In this document: piece by piece, positions 17,957-25,489 of the stretch
Numbering within the stretch: the first letter of the stretch is position 1
Layout of the letters: every line of letters begins with the position of its first letter
From: Gammaproteobacteria bacterium
GTDB taxonomy: Bacteria > Pseudomonadota > Gammaproteobacteria > Steroidobacterales > Steroidobacteraceae
Assembly (NCBI GenBank): GCA_028293745.1
Contig: JAQGOF010000057.1
Location: 1-53,962, forward strand
DNA length: 53,962 nt
Direction of reading: 5' to 3'
Notes under the pieces: model-generated
What the model was told of the DNA's origin: nothing
What the model saw: only the letters and a program-made list of their open reading frames with translations
The model's database searches: none
Program-made: the position numbers and the translations under genes

Positions 17957-18217
17957 TCACACTGGAAGGACAGTCGCTCCCGGCACGAACTCCAGCATCT
18001 CGGCGACATCCTGGTCGAGCTTGCGCAGCTTCCCACCGCAGTCCGCGCAGGTGCACCCATTGCGCGCGGAGGGCGAGAGGTGAACGATCGTCTCGCGTGG
18101 TAGATGTGCCGGGAGCGCACGCCGCACCGGATGTCGCTTGGGTTTGGTTCGGGCTTGACCCTCGGCAGCGGGTGCGCGCGGAGCCTCGGGTGCCGGCTGC
18201 GGTGTCCCAGGTGCCCA
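17957..18217 (-). pseudogene. IS66-family TnpC transposase fragment
   Basis: One minus-strand frame reads PVRRALPAHLPRETIVHL followed by GCTCADCGGKLRKLDQD and VAEMLEFVPG. This is the zinc-finger linker of IS66 TnpC ('LPreEvvhlp..C..CGG.L..lGeDv.E.Ldy.P'). It is preceded by a stop at 18217 and followed by TGA at 17957. Neither the catalytic domain nor TnpA/TnpB is present, so this is a scrap of an old insertion. Confidence 0.7.
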
Positions 18218-18341
18218 TCAACTTAGTGGGCACATCTTCGGCCTCGGGCTCGTGCTTTAACATGCGGCCAAGACGAAACGCTTACGATCAACTTAATGAG
18301 GCGGAGCACCAACTGTCGCGATTCCGAAAGGAGGCGAAGCC

Positions 18342-18410
18342 ATGACTGCCTTGGATGAACGGGCAGTCGAAAGCGCCCGCAGAAGACGGCGCGCAGACGA
18401 TAAGGTCTAG
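18342..18410 (+). CDS. Possible very short ORF with strong ribosome site
   Basis: 22 codons (MTALDERAVESARRRRRADD and two more) preceded by AAAGGAGG at a good distance. Another 27-codon frame (18262-18345) ends just before it. Both lie just past the IS66 scrap and might be remnants of a longer gene. Weak evidence only. Confidence 0.25.
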   Translation: MTALDERAVESARRRRRADDKV

Positions 18411-18412
18411 CT

Positions 18413-19540
18413 CTAGGGTTTCAGCCTAACGGTCACATTGGGATACGATCGGTCGCTCGGTACAACTCCCGGCAAGGGCGCCGGTGACCAGATTTTCAAG
18501 CCGCCCCTGAACACCCGATCAAGAGCATCCTTACTCCATCTTCGTATCCTCCCGTAAGGGGCGTTTGGCGGTAGTGGTTCCCATCCGTCATCGCTAGGGT
18601 TCGCTTTAGTCCAGTCCATAACGGCACTGGCACGCCGATCGGCCCATTGCAGAAGCTTATTTTCAGCCGAGTCTCCCGGCGTGTCCGTACTCGCGTAAAG
18701 CATGAAAATTCTTGGGGGCAGAAAAAAATCTGCTCGTATCGGTTGCAGGCGGGCGTTGATCAAGGGGTGAGCGTTCATGTCACAGTCCGTGATGACTCCA
18801 ACATTGAGGCCATGGTACTTCAGCTCCATCGTCCTCAGCACCTCCCACCAACCGATTCTTTCCGCGTTCTCAGTCGGGTCTCTAAACTCGAAGACCAGGT
18901 CCTGCATAAGCACTAGGTCACCAAGGTTGCCATTACGACCTCGCTCGACCTTTGCAATCATTGCGGCAGTCACGGACACGGTCTCCTGCCCGATCGCCTC
19001 CGTGTTTGTGTCTATAGCAATATATCCCGCGAATCGCTCCTCACGGTATCTTTCAGGGTGGTGAGTCAGTTTGTCGTCGACAAACGGTACCCGCAAAGTG
19101 GCCTTCTTCTTCCCGTTGCGTCTCGTATAACCGTACTCGATGAACGCTTGTTCCGGGGCAATTGGAACTCCGTTGGACAGAAGAATGGTTTCACCCGTTA
19201 CGTGGTTGTCATCAAAGGTCAGTGACTCTACGGGTTTATCGCCAGGATTGACCCACAGGGTCACTTCTCGTGGTCGCGTTTTGCTCTCAATGCGCCCTCG
19301 ACCGTGGCATTTCTTGTACATCTTGCCACTGCCGCAGTGGCAAGGCTCTTTAGGAGCCGGCCGAACTTTCATCGTGGTATCAGGCTCTGCCTTCTTAGGT
19401 GTAAGGTCAACAGGAAAACGTATCTCACCGGTATTGCGATCCTGTTGCACCATTGTAATTGTAGTTGCCTGGGGCAGCCTCTGTAAGGCGGTGAATAGAT
19501 CACCCCAAGCCTTCGCTGGTTTATGCCATGAGTGTTCCAT
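18413..19540 (-). CDS. SEC-C zinc-motif protein, otherwise unknown
   Basis: 375 residues from the ATG at 19540 (a TTG 11 codons earlier is possible). The SEC-C metal-binding motif EPCHCGSGKMYKKCHG lies near residue 65. The remaining 290 residues form a mixed alpha/beta domain of no recognised family, with conserved-looking pieces such as GYIAIDTNTEA and WWEVLRTMELKYHGLNVG. SEC-C motifs occur in SecA and in many defence-island proteins as a Zn module. It lies between the IS66 scrap and a possible one-helix membrane peptide. Confidence 0.7.
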   Translation of the reverse strand: MEHSWHKPAKAWGDLFTALQRLPQATTITMVQQDRNTGEIRFPVDLTPKKAEPDTTMKVRPAPKEPCHCGSGKMYKKCHGRGRIESKTRPREVTLWVNPGDKPVESLTFDDNHVTGETILLSNGVPIAPEQAFIEYGYTRRNGKKKATLRVPFVDDKLTHHPERYREERFAGYIAIDTNTEAIGQETVSVTAAMIAKVERGRNGNLGDLVLMQDLVFEFRDPTENAERIGWWEVLRTMELKYHGLNVGVITDCDMNAHPLINARLQPIRADFFLPPRIFMLYASTDTPGDSAENKLLQWADRRASAVMDWTKANPSDDGWEPLPPNAPYGRIRRWSKDALDRVFRGGLKIWSPAPLPGVVPSDRSYPNVTVRLKP

Positions 19541-19578
19541 GAAACTGGCAGTCGATGAAGCTCCAAAGACCAATACCG

Positions 19579-19662
19579 TTATATGTTAGGGTTGCGTTTG
19601 TGAAGGTACAGTGCTTCGAGTACCGCAGCCACGATGATTGCGGTTGCCGTTATCCAGTCCAC
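19579..19662 (-). CDS. Candidate 27-residue single-pass membrane microprotein
   Basis: A GTG-started frame encodes VDWITATAIIVAAVLEALYL and a basic end (HKRNPNI), the pattern of a one-helix membrane peptide with positive inside. It ends 38 bases before the SEC-C gene on the same strand. The ribosome site is poor (a G-run 14 bases upstream), so this is speculative. Confidence 0.3.
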   Translation of the reverse strand: MDWITATAIIVAAVLEALYLHKRNPNI

Positions 19663-19793
19663 AGTTTCATGATCTGCCCCCCCCGCGAGAAATTGGCAGG
19701 ATCATACTCTTAGGTAGTGGCTCAGTTTGAATTCTGACTATGGCGGCTTTGTGGGATACTCGGTCTCGTGGCTCTCTCGCAAGGTAATTAATC

Positions 19794-20312
19794 ATGGATA
19801 TGGGAAGCATCAGTGCCGCTGTCAGCAGCTTGAAGGTTGCTGGCGACATCGCGAGAGGACTCATAAGCCTTAAAACGATGACTGAGGTTCAATCCAAGGC
19901 CATCGAACTCAATCAGCAGATTCTCGATGCACAGCACCAGATTTTCGCGGCAAACGCTGCGCAGACGACCCTGGTTGAGCGCATACGAGAATTGGAAAGC
20001 CAAGTCTCACGCATGAAGGACTGGGATGCTCAAAAGCAACGCTACAAGCTTGCAGCTCCGTTTCCGGGATGTATGGTGTACGCGCTGCTGAAACCTATGA
20101 GTGAAGGTCAGCCACCGCATTATCTTTGTACTTCCTGCTTCCAGAAGGGTGAGCCTTCGATTCTGCAAGGAAGGGAAGGACGCCACAGCAAGGACGGTTG
20201 GGCTTATGCCATGTACTGTTGTCCTAACTCTAACTGTCGTTCCGAAGCGAAAACCGGATCGGTGAGCGTAGTTGCGCCTCAGTATTTCGAGGACATACAG
20301 CCATCGGGCTGA
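19794..20312 (+). CDS. Coiled-coil/zinc-ribbon protein, probable SIR2 partner
   Basis: 172 residues. Residues 1-85 are helical, ending in a coiled coil (ELNQQILDAQHQIFAANAAQ, then LVERIRELESQVSRMKDWD). Residues 86-172 hold two cysteine pairs, LCTSCFQKG and CCPNSNC, forming a treble-clef or zinc-ribbon unit. Similar proteins of unknown function are widespread on mobile elements. It is followed after 70 bases by the SIR2-like gene on the same strand, so the two may form an operon. Confidence 0.7.
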   Translation: MDMGSISAAVSSLKVAGDIARGLISLKTMTEVQSKAIELNQQILDAQHQIFAANAAQTTLVERIRELESQVSRMKDWDAQKQRYKLAAPFPGCMVYALLKPMSEGQPPHYLCTSCFQKGEPSILQGREGRHSKDGWAYAMYCCPNSNCRSEAKTGSVSVVAPQYFEDIQPSG

Positions 20313-20382
20313 GCTGGTACTGTCTGATACTGTCAGACTGCCAAGGGACTCGAATCCATCGGTCACCGATTGGGGAATTCAA

Positions 20383-21273
20383 TTGATTACCGTTCCAACC
20401 ACCTTAGTTCTCGGAGCCGGGGCGAGCAAGCCCTACGGATACCCGTTAGGCGAAGAACTAGTCGCTGGAATAGCTCAGAACAAGTTCGAGTTGGTTAACA
20501 ACCTTCTCCAACTGAATTTCGAGGGTGACGTAATAGAGGAGTTCCGGCGAAGTCTCATCGAATCCGGGTTGGGGTCTATTGACGCCTACCTTGGTCGCGT
20601 GAGCCGTCATGGCAAGGTCGGCAAGTCTGCGCTCGCCCACCAGATGCTCCACTACGACTCAGGTGCTGCCAACTTCTCTACAAATTGGCTTGGGTACCTC
20701 TGGCGGCTAATCGTTGAAGACGTGAACAAGCCAGAAGACCTGAAGGAAAACAAACTCAGTATCGTCACTTTCAACTATGACACGTCAGTTGACCGCTTCT
20801 TCGTAAATGCCATTCGGAGCACATTCGACATTGCCACGCAGCAAGCGTGCGAGTACGCAAAGATCATTCCCATAGTCCACGTGTACGGAAGCCTACCCAC
20901 GGAACAGACCCTGCAAAGGGTCGCGCCGACGACACCATCGTTGGCTGCTATTCGGACCACAGCGGACAGACTCATCGTGCTGCATGAAGGCGAGGTTGAC
21001 TCAGACGAGTTGGTGGAGGCGCGGCAATTCCTCATCAACTCTAAAATTCGCGTGTTCCTTGGCTTCGGGTACTTGAAAGAGAACGCGACGCGCCTGAAGG
21101 TTAATACGTGGATTAAAGACGGAACGTGGGCACCGTTTGGTACAACTCTCGGTTTGTCGTCGGGTGAGATTCTTCGTATGCAGCGCCTGTTCCCAGCAAC
21201 CCACCCGGTGAATCCGGTAGCAGGCGACTGCCTTGCGGGCTTGCGCACGTGGGTGAATCACATGACTTCGTAG
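20383..21273 (+). CDS. SIR2-like NAD-dependent protein, probable anti-phage effector
   Basis: 296 residues from the TTG at 20383, chosen because GGGGA lies 6 bases upstream and the fold begins LITVPTTLVLGAGASKPYG. The SIR2-like motifs are the NAD loop GAGAS, the TFNYD motif with the catalytic asparagine, and the VHVYG histidine loop; FLGFGYL near the end is typical of SIR2_2 proteins. In known systems (ThsA, DSR1/2, Sir2-HerA, Sir2-pAgo) such domains deplete NAD upon infection. No HerA, TIR, STAND or pAgo partner is present; the only same-strand neighbour is the zinc-ribbon protein. Function is inferred. Confidence 0.78.
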   Translation: MITVPTTLVLGAGASKPYGYPLGEELVAGIAQNKFELVNNLLQLNFEGDVIEEFRRSLIESGLGSIDAYLGRVSRHGKVGKSALAHQMLHYDSGAANFSTNWLGYLWRLIVEDVNKPEDLKENKLSIVTFNYDTSVDRFFVNAIRSTFDIATQQACEYAKIIPIVHVYGSLPTEQTLQRVAPTTPSLAAIRTTADRLIVLHEGEVDSDELVEARQFLINSKIRVFLGFGYLKENATRLKVNTWIKDGTWAPFGTTLGLSSGEILRMQRLFPATHPVNPVAGDCLAGLRTWVNHMTS

Positions 21274-21411
21274 CTGTGCCCGCTGCTGAGCTGAGCGCTG
21301 CGAGGCGAACGCGAATTTGGCTAGAGACTAGAGAACGTAGAACATGAGGTTCTATTGTTGGAAGACAGCCTTTACGAGCGACTCTGAGTTAGGCTGCGCC
21401 CTCCCGCAAGT

Positions 21412-22242
21412 TCACCTGTGAATGAAATATCGCACAAGAGCAACAATGATGGATATCGACGCATATATGCAAAGCAGGTTCGGAAGTCGTCGGTCGAAGA
21501 AGTTCTTCTCCATCGCTGTGACATCTATGAAGCGTGAATATCGGTTCACGAAACCTTTATAGATGCCTTTACTGGCATGAGCAATCTCAAGGAATGCTCT
21601 TTCTATCAAGTAACCTCGCACAAGAATGTTCATGCCCATGGTCAGATACCATGTCACCCCCAACAGAAAGACTAAGAACGCTGGCTTGCTCAACGACGGG
21701 AATTCAACACCAATCGCTGGTATCTTCGTTGGGTACAGGTCAGTATGGGTGATGAGGATGCTGATAAAGCTGGCGAGTACCGAATTCCGTCTCGCCTTCC
21801 CATACTCTTCATTCCCGGGCCATGTTGCCAGTAATCTCTTTCGCTCTATCCAAGCATCAACGGTCCCTTCAGGTGCTTCAGCGAACTCCTTCTCTGCTTC
21901 GAGATATGCCTTGTCCTGTTCCACAGCTACCTCACCGGGGTCTTGTGCCTTCGCGTTCCAAATTCCCGCATCCGCATTTGGCGGCATGACAGTCAAATGC
22001 CTATCAAGGTATCGCCGGTATTTGCGCAATATCCCTCGCTCCTCAATGGATGGGAGTGGATAACGGGCGACCCGAAAGAAACGCCTGTATCGATTCAGGT
22101 ACGGCACATCGTATCCGTGGTCCAAAAGCTCACGAGGGGGAGCTGCCGCGATATGATTGACCAAGTATTCGGGAGGTTTGCTTTCAGGGGCGCTGTCGGC
22201 TTCGTTATTTTCTTCTGGGGGTTTGGCAGACATATGAATCAA
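21412..22242 (-). CDS. Hypothetical two-helix membrane protein
   Basis: 276 residues. A long charged N-terminal region (about 165 residues; acidic start with PPEENNEADSAPESKPPEY) precedes hydrophobic segments at about residues 185-207 (PAFLVFLLGVTWYLTMGM) and 255-272 (LLCIYASISIIVALVRYF). No known family. It converges with the SIR2 gene with 138 bases between, and could be membrane cargo of the same defence region. Confidence 0.55.
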   Translation of the reverse strand: MIHMSAKPPEENNEADSAPESKPPEYLVNHIAAAPPRELLDHGYDVPYLNRYRRFFRVARYPLPSIEERGILRKYRRYLDRHLTVMPPNADAGIWNAKAQDPGEVAVEQDKAYLEAEKEFAEAPEGTVDAWIERKRLLATWPGNEEYGKARRNSVLASFISILITHTDLYPTKIPAIGVEFPSLSKPAFLVFLLGVTWYLTMGMNILVRGYLIERAFLEIAHASKGIYKGFVNRYSRFIDVTAMEKNFFDRRLPNLLCIYASISIIVALVRYFIHR

Positions 22243-22382
22243 TTCCTATGACATATTGAGACATCGGCGTGGGAGAACTAAAGGCGTATCAGATTCTGGA
22301 ACCAATCACGCACGAGCAATTTCGGACGTTCAGCCTCATCTCACTCACTGCGCATCCGACGATGCCCCCCTACGCCTGTCGA

Positions 22383-23066
22383 TCAGCCTTCCAACATCGC
22401 CTTGATGGCTGAGGGTCCAAAAGGTTTGCCTGAGCGTGCTGTGTGACCCTGGCCTGCCAACACTTGGGCAATGTCGCGGAAGCTGCGACGCTCTTTCATA
22501 CGCTTGTTGATCCAGCGTAGGGAGCGAGCAAGCTCCACCACCTGGGGGTGCAGCTCCTGGTGCGACTTGCGACCCTCGCACTTGCCATTCTGTGCACGCT
22601 TGCGCTCCCTCGCCACCTGGAGCTTGCTCACCAACATGGTCTTTTCTAGCTGGGCAGCAGCGCCCAAGACCTGACGCACGAACACCGCTGTAGGTGTATC
22701 CGATACGAAGCTGTCTGGTGAATCGACTGCAATCAGCTCGATCCCCCGTTGCTTGAGCATGCTGTAGCCGGTTTCCTGAACGATCAAGTCTCTGGCAAAG
22801 CGACCAGCAGTCTCTACCAGGATGGTTCGCACATCGGGGTTCACAGCCATGTAGGCCAGCATTGCAGCGAAGCCAGCACGTGCATCGATGGAGTCTGCAC
22901 CCTTGACCGCTGCATCGTAGTAAGGGGGTAGGACGATCTCTAATGCAGCCTGGGAGGCATATCGCTCGATAGCTGCCATTTGCCGTTTGTGGCTGTCCTT
23001 GTCCTCGCCAACGTTGGTTGCCGAGCTGGTCCGCAGGTAGGCCACCGCTTTCTTGTTTTTGAGCAT
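22383..23066 (-). CDS. Serine recombinase, second copy (Pin/resolvase type)
   Basis: 227 residues from the ATG at 23066, preceded by GGGAGA. The catalytic domain has AVAYLRTSSATNVGEDKDSH with the serine pair, and ILVETAGRFARDLIVQE, where the usual 'k-dRl-R' motif reads AGRFARD. The E-helix is AAQLEKTMLVSKLQVARERK. The tail resembles recombinase helix-turn-helix (FRDIAQVLAGQGHTARSGKP). It is only distantly similar to the copy at 14890, so it is not a recent duplication. It points leftward towards the membrane protein gene. Confidence 0.85.
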   Translation of the reverse strand: MLKNKKAVAYLRTSSATNVGEDKDSHKRQMAAIERYASQAALEIVLPPYYDAAVKGADSIDARAGFAAMLAYMAVNPDVRTILVETAGRFARDLIVQETGYSMLKQRGIELIAVDSPDSFVSDTPTAVFVRQVLGAAAQLEKTMLVSKLQVARERKRAQNGKCEGRKSHQELHPQVVELARSLRWINKRMKERRSFRDIAQVLAGQGHTARSGKPFGPSAIKAMLEG

Positions 23067-23080
23067 GATTCTGTCTCCCA

Positions 23081-23100
23081 AACCTGCATCTAGCAGGGTT
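23081..23100. promoter_or_regulatory. Inverted repeat in the leader of the second recombinase
   Basis: AACCTGC and GCAGGGTT form a 7-bp inverted repeat (one bulge) 15 bases upstream of the start. An A/T-rich stretch with a TATGAT -10-like box lies next to it at 23101-23130. It may be an operator or an accessory recombination site. Confidence 0.4.
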
Positions 23101-23718
23101 TGGATCATATCATGTTCTTAATTCTGAGGAAAAAAGAACAGAGGAATCAGGAGCGACGAGACTGCCGGGGACGAGTTCGACGGTCCCCCGACCGGCACTA
23201 GAGTTATGGCGGGCACATGGATTAGCGGATTCACCAAGCCCGCTTACTTGCGCAGCAGCCAGAATGGGCGTGTTGCACACTGCACGTCAGAAGCGGAGAG
23301 GTTCTGGTGTACCTTCCTGGCAATATACCGCTCACCCGCTATTGCAGGCGGAAACAGACCGATTGCAACCGGGGCCAAGTAGTCAGTCGCAAAGGACGTT
23401 GAGCCCCACGTCCACAGCGTTCATCGAAAGCGCACGCAGGCTAGACTTCCTGCATTGCATCACACCTATGATGGAGTCGCAGATATGGCGCCGTGCGAGC
23501 TTGTCGGATAAGATCATCAATGATCTCCATGCTCTGCTCGGACACTGTGGCGAGAGGACCCTAACGAGTCGCAGAACAGCGGAGAACGGTGATGCTACAT
23601 GTTTGCGCTTTGAATTGAACGCCCACTAGCGCTTTGCTCATTCTTGCGGCGACCCTAGCCGTTGTTTGTGCCAAGACAGACTCTCGTGACGAGCCGATCG
23701 GCTACATGGGGGTAATCT
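23101..23718. other. Gene-poor stretch in the island
   Basis: I find no convincing gene here. Two frames (58 codons at 23206-23382, 121 codons at 23264-23629) overlap, lack ribosome sites and match nothing I know. The left edge holds the recombinase promoter region and the right edge the lipoprotein's ribosome site. Confidence 0.4.
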
Positions 23719-24435
23719 ATGCGGATAGGACCAATAATTTTGGCTGGCACCTTGCTTTATCTTGCTGGATGCAACGGCAAGATTTCAACAACTGTGAGTA
23801 ACGCAATCTCGCCCCCGGACTTTAAAGTCAGCGCTGTTTCAGACCCATTAGAAGGGAACTACATTAAAGCGGTTAAGGACTATACCGTCAATGGAGTGCC
23901 GGTCGAAATTGTTTTGAAATGCGACCAAAATGAGATTCGTAGCTGTAAGCATAAAGCGCTCTCAAACAAAAATAAAAGCGCGATGGGATGTACGACAGAT
24001 ACTCGAATTACAATCGAGAATGCGCGTTTCATCCATACGATTCCGATACCCGAAATTTCATACAGGGCTATAATGGGATACCGAAGGCCGGATTACATCA
24101 CTTATCAAGTGGTAGAAGAGCCTACTCAAGACATCTCGCGGAATATGACCTCTGAATTTGTCACTATAGGACATACCTTATATGAAAATGCAACAGAGGT
24201 ACCCCTTCCCATTTGGCGCACGTCTAATTGGCCGCAGGTAGATACACGCATGTATCGATTTCAACTGCAACGCCTGCAAGAGCCACTGGACATCGTTTTT
24301 GATTATCGAGATCAGGGACTGAAGAAATTTATTGCAGCATGTGAAGATGAATCAGGTTTACCGCCATGGCGAGACCCTCCAAAGCCGAAGCCAAAGAAAC
24401 GACCTACTTGTGAAGAAGACGATAACTATTGCTAG
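23719..24435 (+). CDS. Hypothetical lipoprotein (island cargo)
   Basis: 238 residues. The signal peptide MRIGPIILAGTLLYLAGC has a lipobox (LAGC), giving a lipid-anchored protein. The mature part is soluble, with several Cys (CDQNEIRSCKHK, GCTTDTR) and a Pro/Lys-rich acidic C-terminus. No family is recognised. Codon use is distinctly A/T-rich compared with the host flanks. It stands alone. Confidence 0.6.
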   Translation: MRIGPIILAGTLLYLAGCNGKISTTVSNAISPPDFKVSAVSDPLEGNYIKAVKDYTVNGVPVEIVLKCDQNEIRSCKHKALSNKNKSAMGCTTDTRITIENARFIHTIPIPEISYRAIMGYRRPDYITYQVVEEPTQDISRNMTSEFVTIGHTLYENATEVPLPIWRTSNWPQVDTRMYRFQLQRLQEPLDIVFDYRDQGLKKFIAACEDESGLPPWRDPPKPKPKKRPTCEEDDNYC

Positions 24436-24437
24436 AC

Positions 24438-24463
24438 GTCGCCACCGTGGCGACTTATTTTCC
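24438..24463 (+). terminator. Terminator of the lipoprotein gene
   Basis: GTCGCCAC and GTGGCGAC form a perfect hairpin directly after the stop codon, followed by TTATTTT on the plus strand. Confidence 0.55.
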
Positions 24464-24944
24464 AGGGTTGTATGTCCGTTCGCGGCAACTTCGTTGCGAC
24501 GGTGTGTCGGGCGCTATGAAACACGAGTTGCTTCGGGAGATTGTTCTGTTGTTACTGTAGCTTCCTCGTATCTATCTGCTAAGTACGTTTGTGAATGCGG
24601 CAAGGACAGACGATCTCCTGCAGGTAATCAGCGAAACGGTCGTCGAGCTTCCTGACGCCATCTTTCCCCAGCAAAAATTTTGCGATGATACATCGAGCGT
24701 TCTTTATGAAACGCCAAGCCCCGTGCTGGGCAAAGTTATAGGCATGAAAAAATTGTAGGATTCAAAGTCGAAAGTGAAGTTGCCTTGAACACCTCCATTA
24801 CCGAACTGGTGGGCGAAGTTGAATCCATTCTGGCTGCCAAGGTGAAAGCGGAACGTCCCCGGAGGAAGCGCTAGACCAAATGCCCCACCGCTGCGAGCGA
24901 GCAAACAGGTGTGGTGTTAGGAACCAAAGAGATCAGCTGGGCGA

Positions 24945-25156
24945 GCTGGGGGCATTTAGGGTAGTTTTATCCAGTTGTAGGGCAATTGACCTCAACCCGA
25001 AATCAACCCATAAGTTCCTCTATATCAACTACTTCCTACTACTTCAGGGCATTTAGGGCGTTAGGGTAATAGGTATATAACTGTTGCATAGCTGTATGCC
25101 ATATCTCCACATACAGCTAATAGACACCAATGCCCTAAAGCCCTTTGCCCTCTCTT
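24945..25156. other. Origin-like region with repeated TTTAGGGC motifs and a long palindrome
   Basis: GGGCATTTAGGG occurs at 24949 and 25047, with a further TTAGGGTAAT at 25061 and inverted copies at 25130-25143 (ATGCCCTAAAGCCC) and near 25157 (TTTACCCT). Between them are an A/T-rich stretch and the inverted repeat AGCTGTATG/CATACAGCT (25090-25118, 11-base loop). This lies just beyond the primase operon, as the origin does in P4-type satellites. The role is inferred from layout. Confidence 0.45.
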
Positions 25157-25489
25157 TTACCCTGAGGTGCTTTCGCGGCTTTCTTCAGTCGCGTCGAATT
25201 CTGCCACGTACTGATGAATCAATTGGCTGCAGGTTTGCCGTTCCCTCCGAGACTGCCGCCGCTTTCGCCGCTGATCTATGAGCTTCGCTAGTTCCTCATA
25301 CCCTGCTGTGCCTTCATACAGAGGCAAGGTCAGCTCCCGGATCAACTCACGTTCCAGCCGAGTATGCACGTGGTCGTATTTTTCATTGATGAATGACAGG
25401 CAGCGATGCTCGCGCGCTTCCTTTCTCTTGATAGAGGCATCCAGCTCCCGTAACTGTTCCTCAAACTCAGCATCAGTGAGTTCACGCAT
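25157..25489 (-). CDS. Hypothetical small charged protein after the primase
   Basis: 110 residues from the ATG at 25489, which has GGGGAGGT 7 bases upstream and overlaps the primase stop by 8 bases. It is almost wholly helical and highly charged (ELTDAEFEEQLRELDASIKR, then ELAKLIDQRRKRRQSRRERQ). No family is recognised. The overlap suggests translational coupling to the replication protein. Confidence 0.6.
   Translation of the reverse strand: MRELTDAEFEEQLRELDASIKRKEAREHRCLSFINEKYDHVHTRLERELIRELTLPLYEGTAGYEELAKLIDQRRKRRQSRRERQTCSQLIHQYVAEFDATEESRESTSG

Noticed and set aside
23206..23629. Two overlapping plus-strand frames in the island
   Set aside because: No ribosome sites, no recognisable motifs, and they overlap in different frames.
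24704..24904. 66-codon minus-strand frame after the lipoprotein gene
   Set aside because: Low-complexity Phe/Gly content without family signs; evidence too weak to list as a gene.
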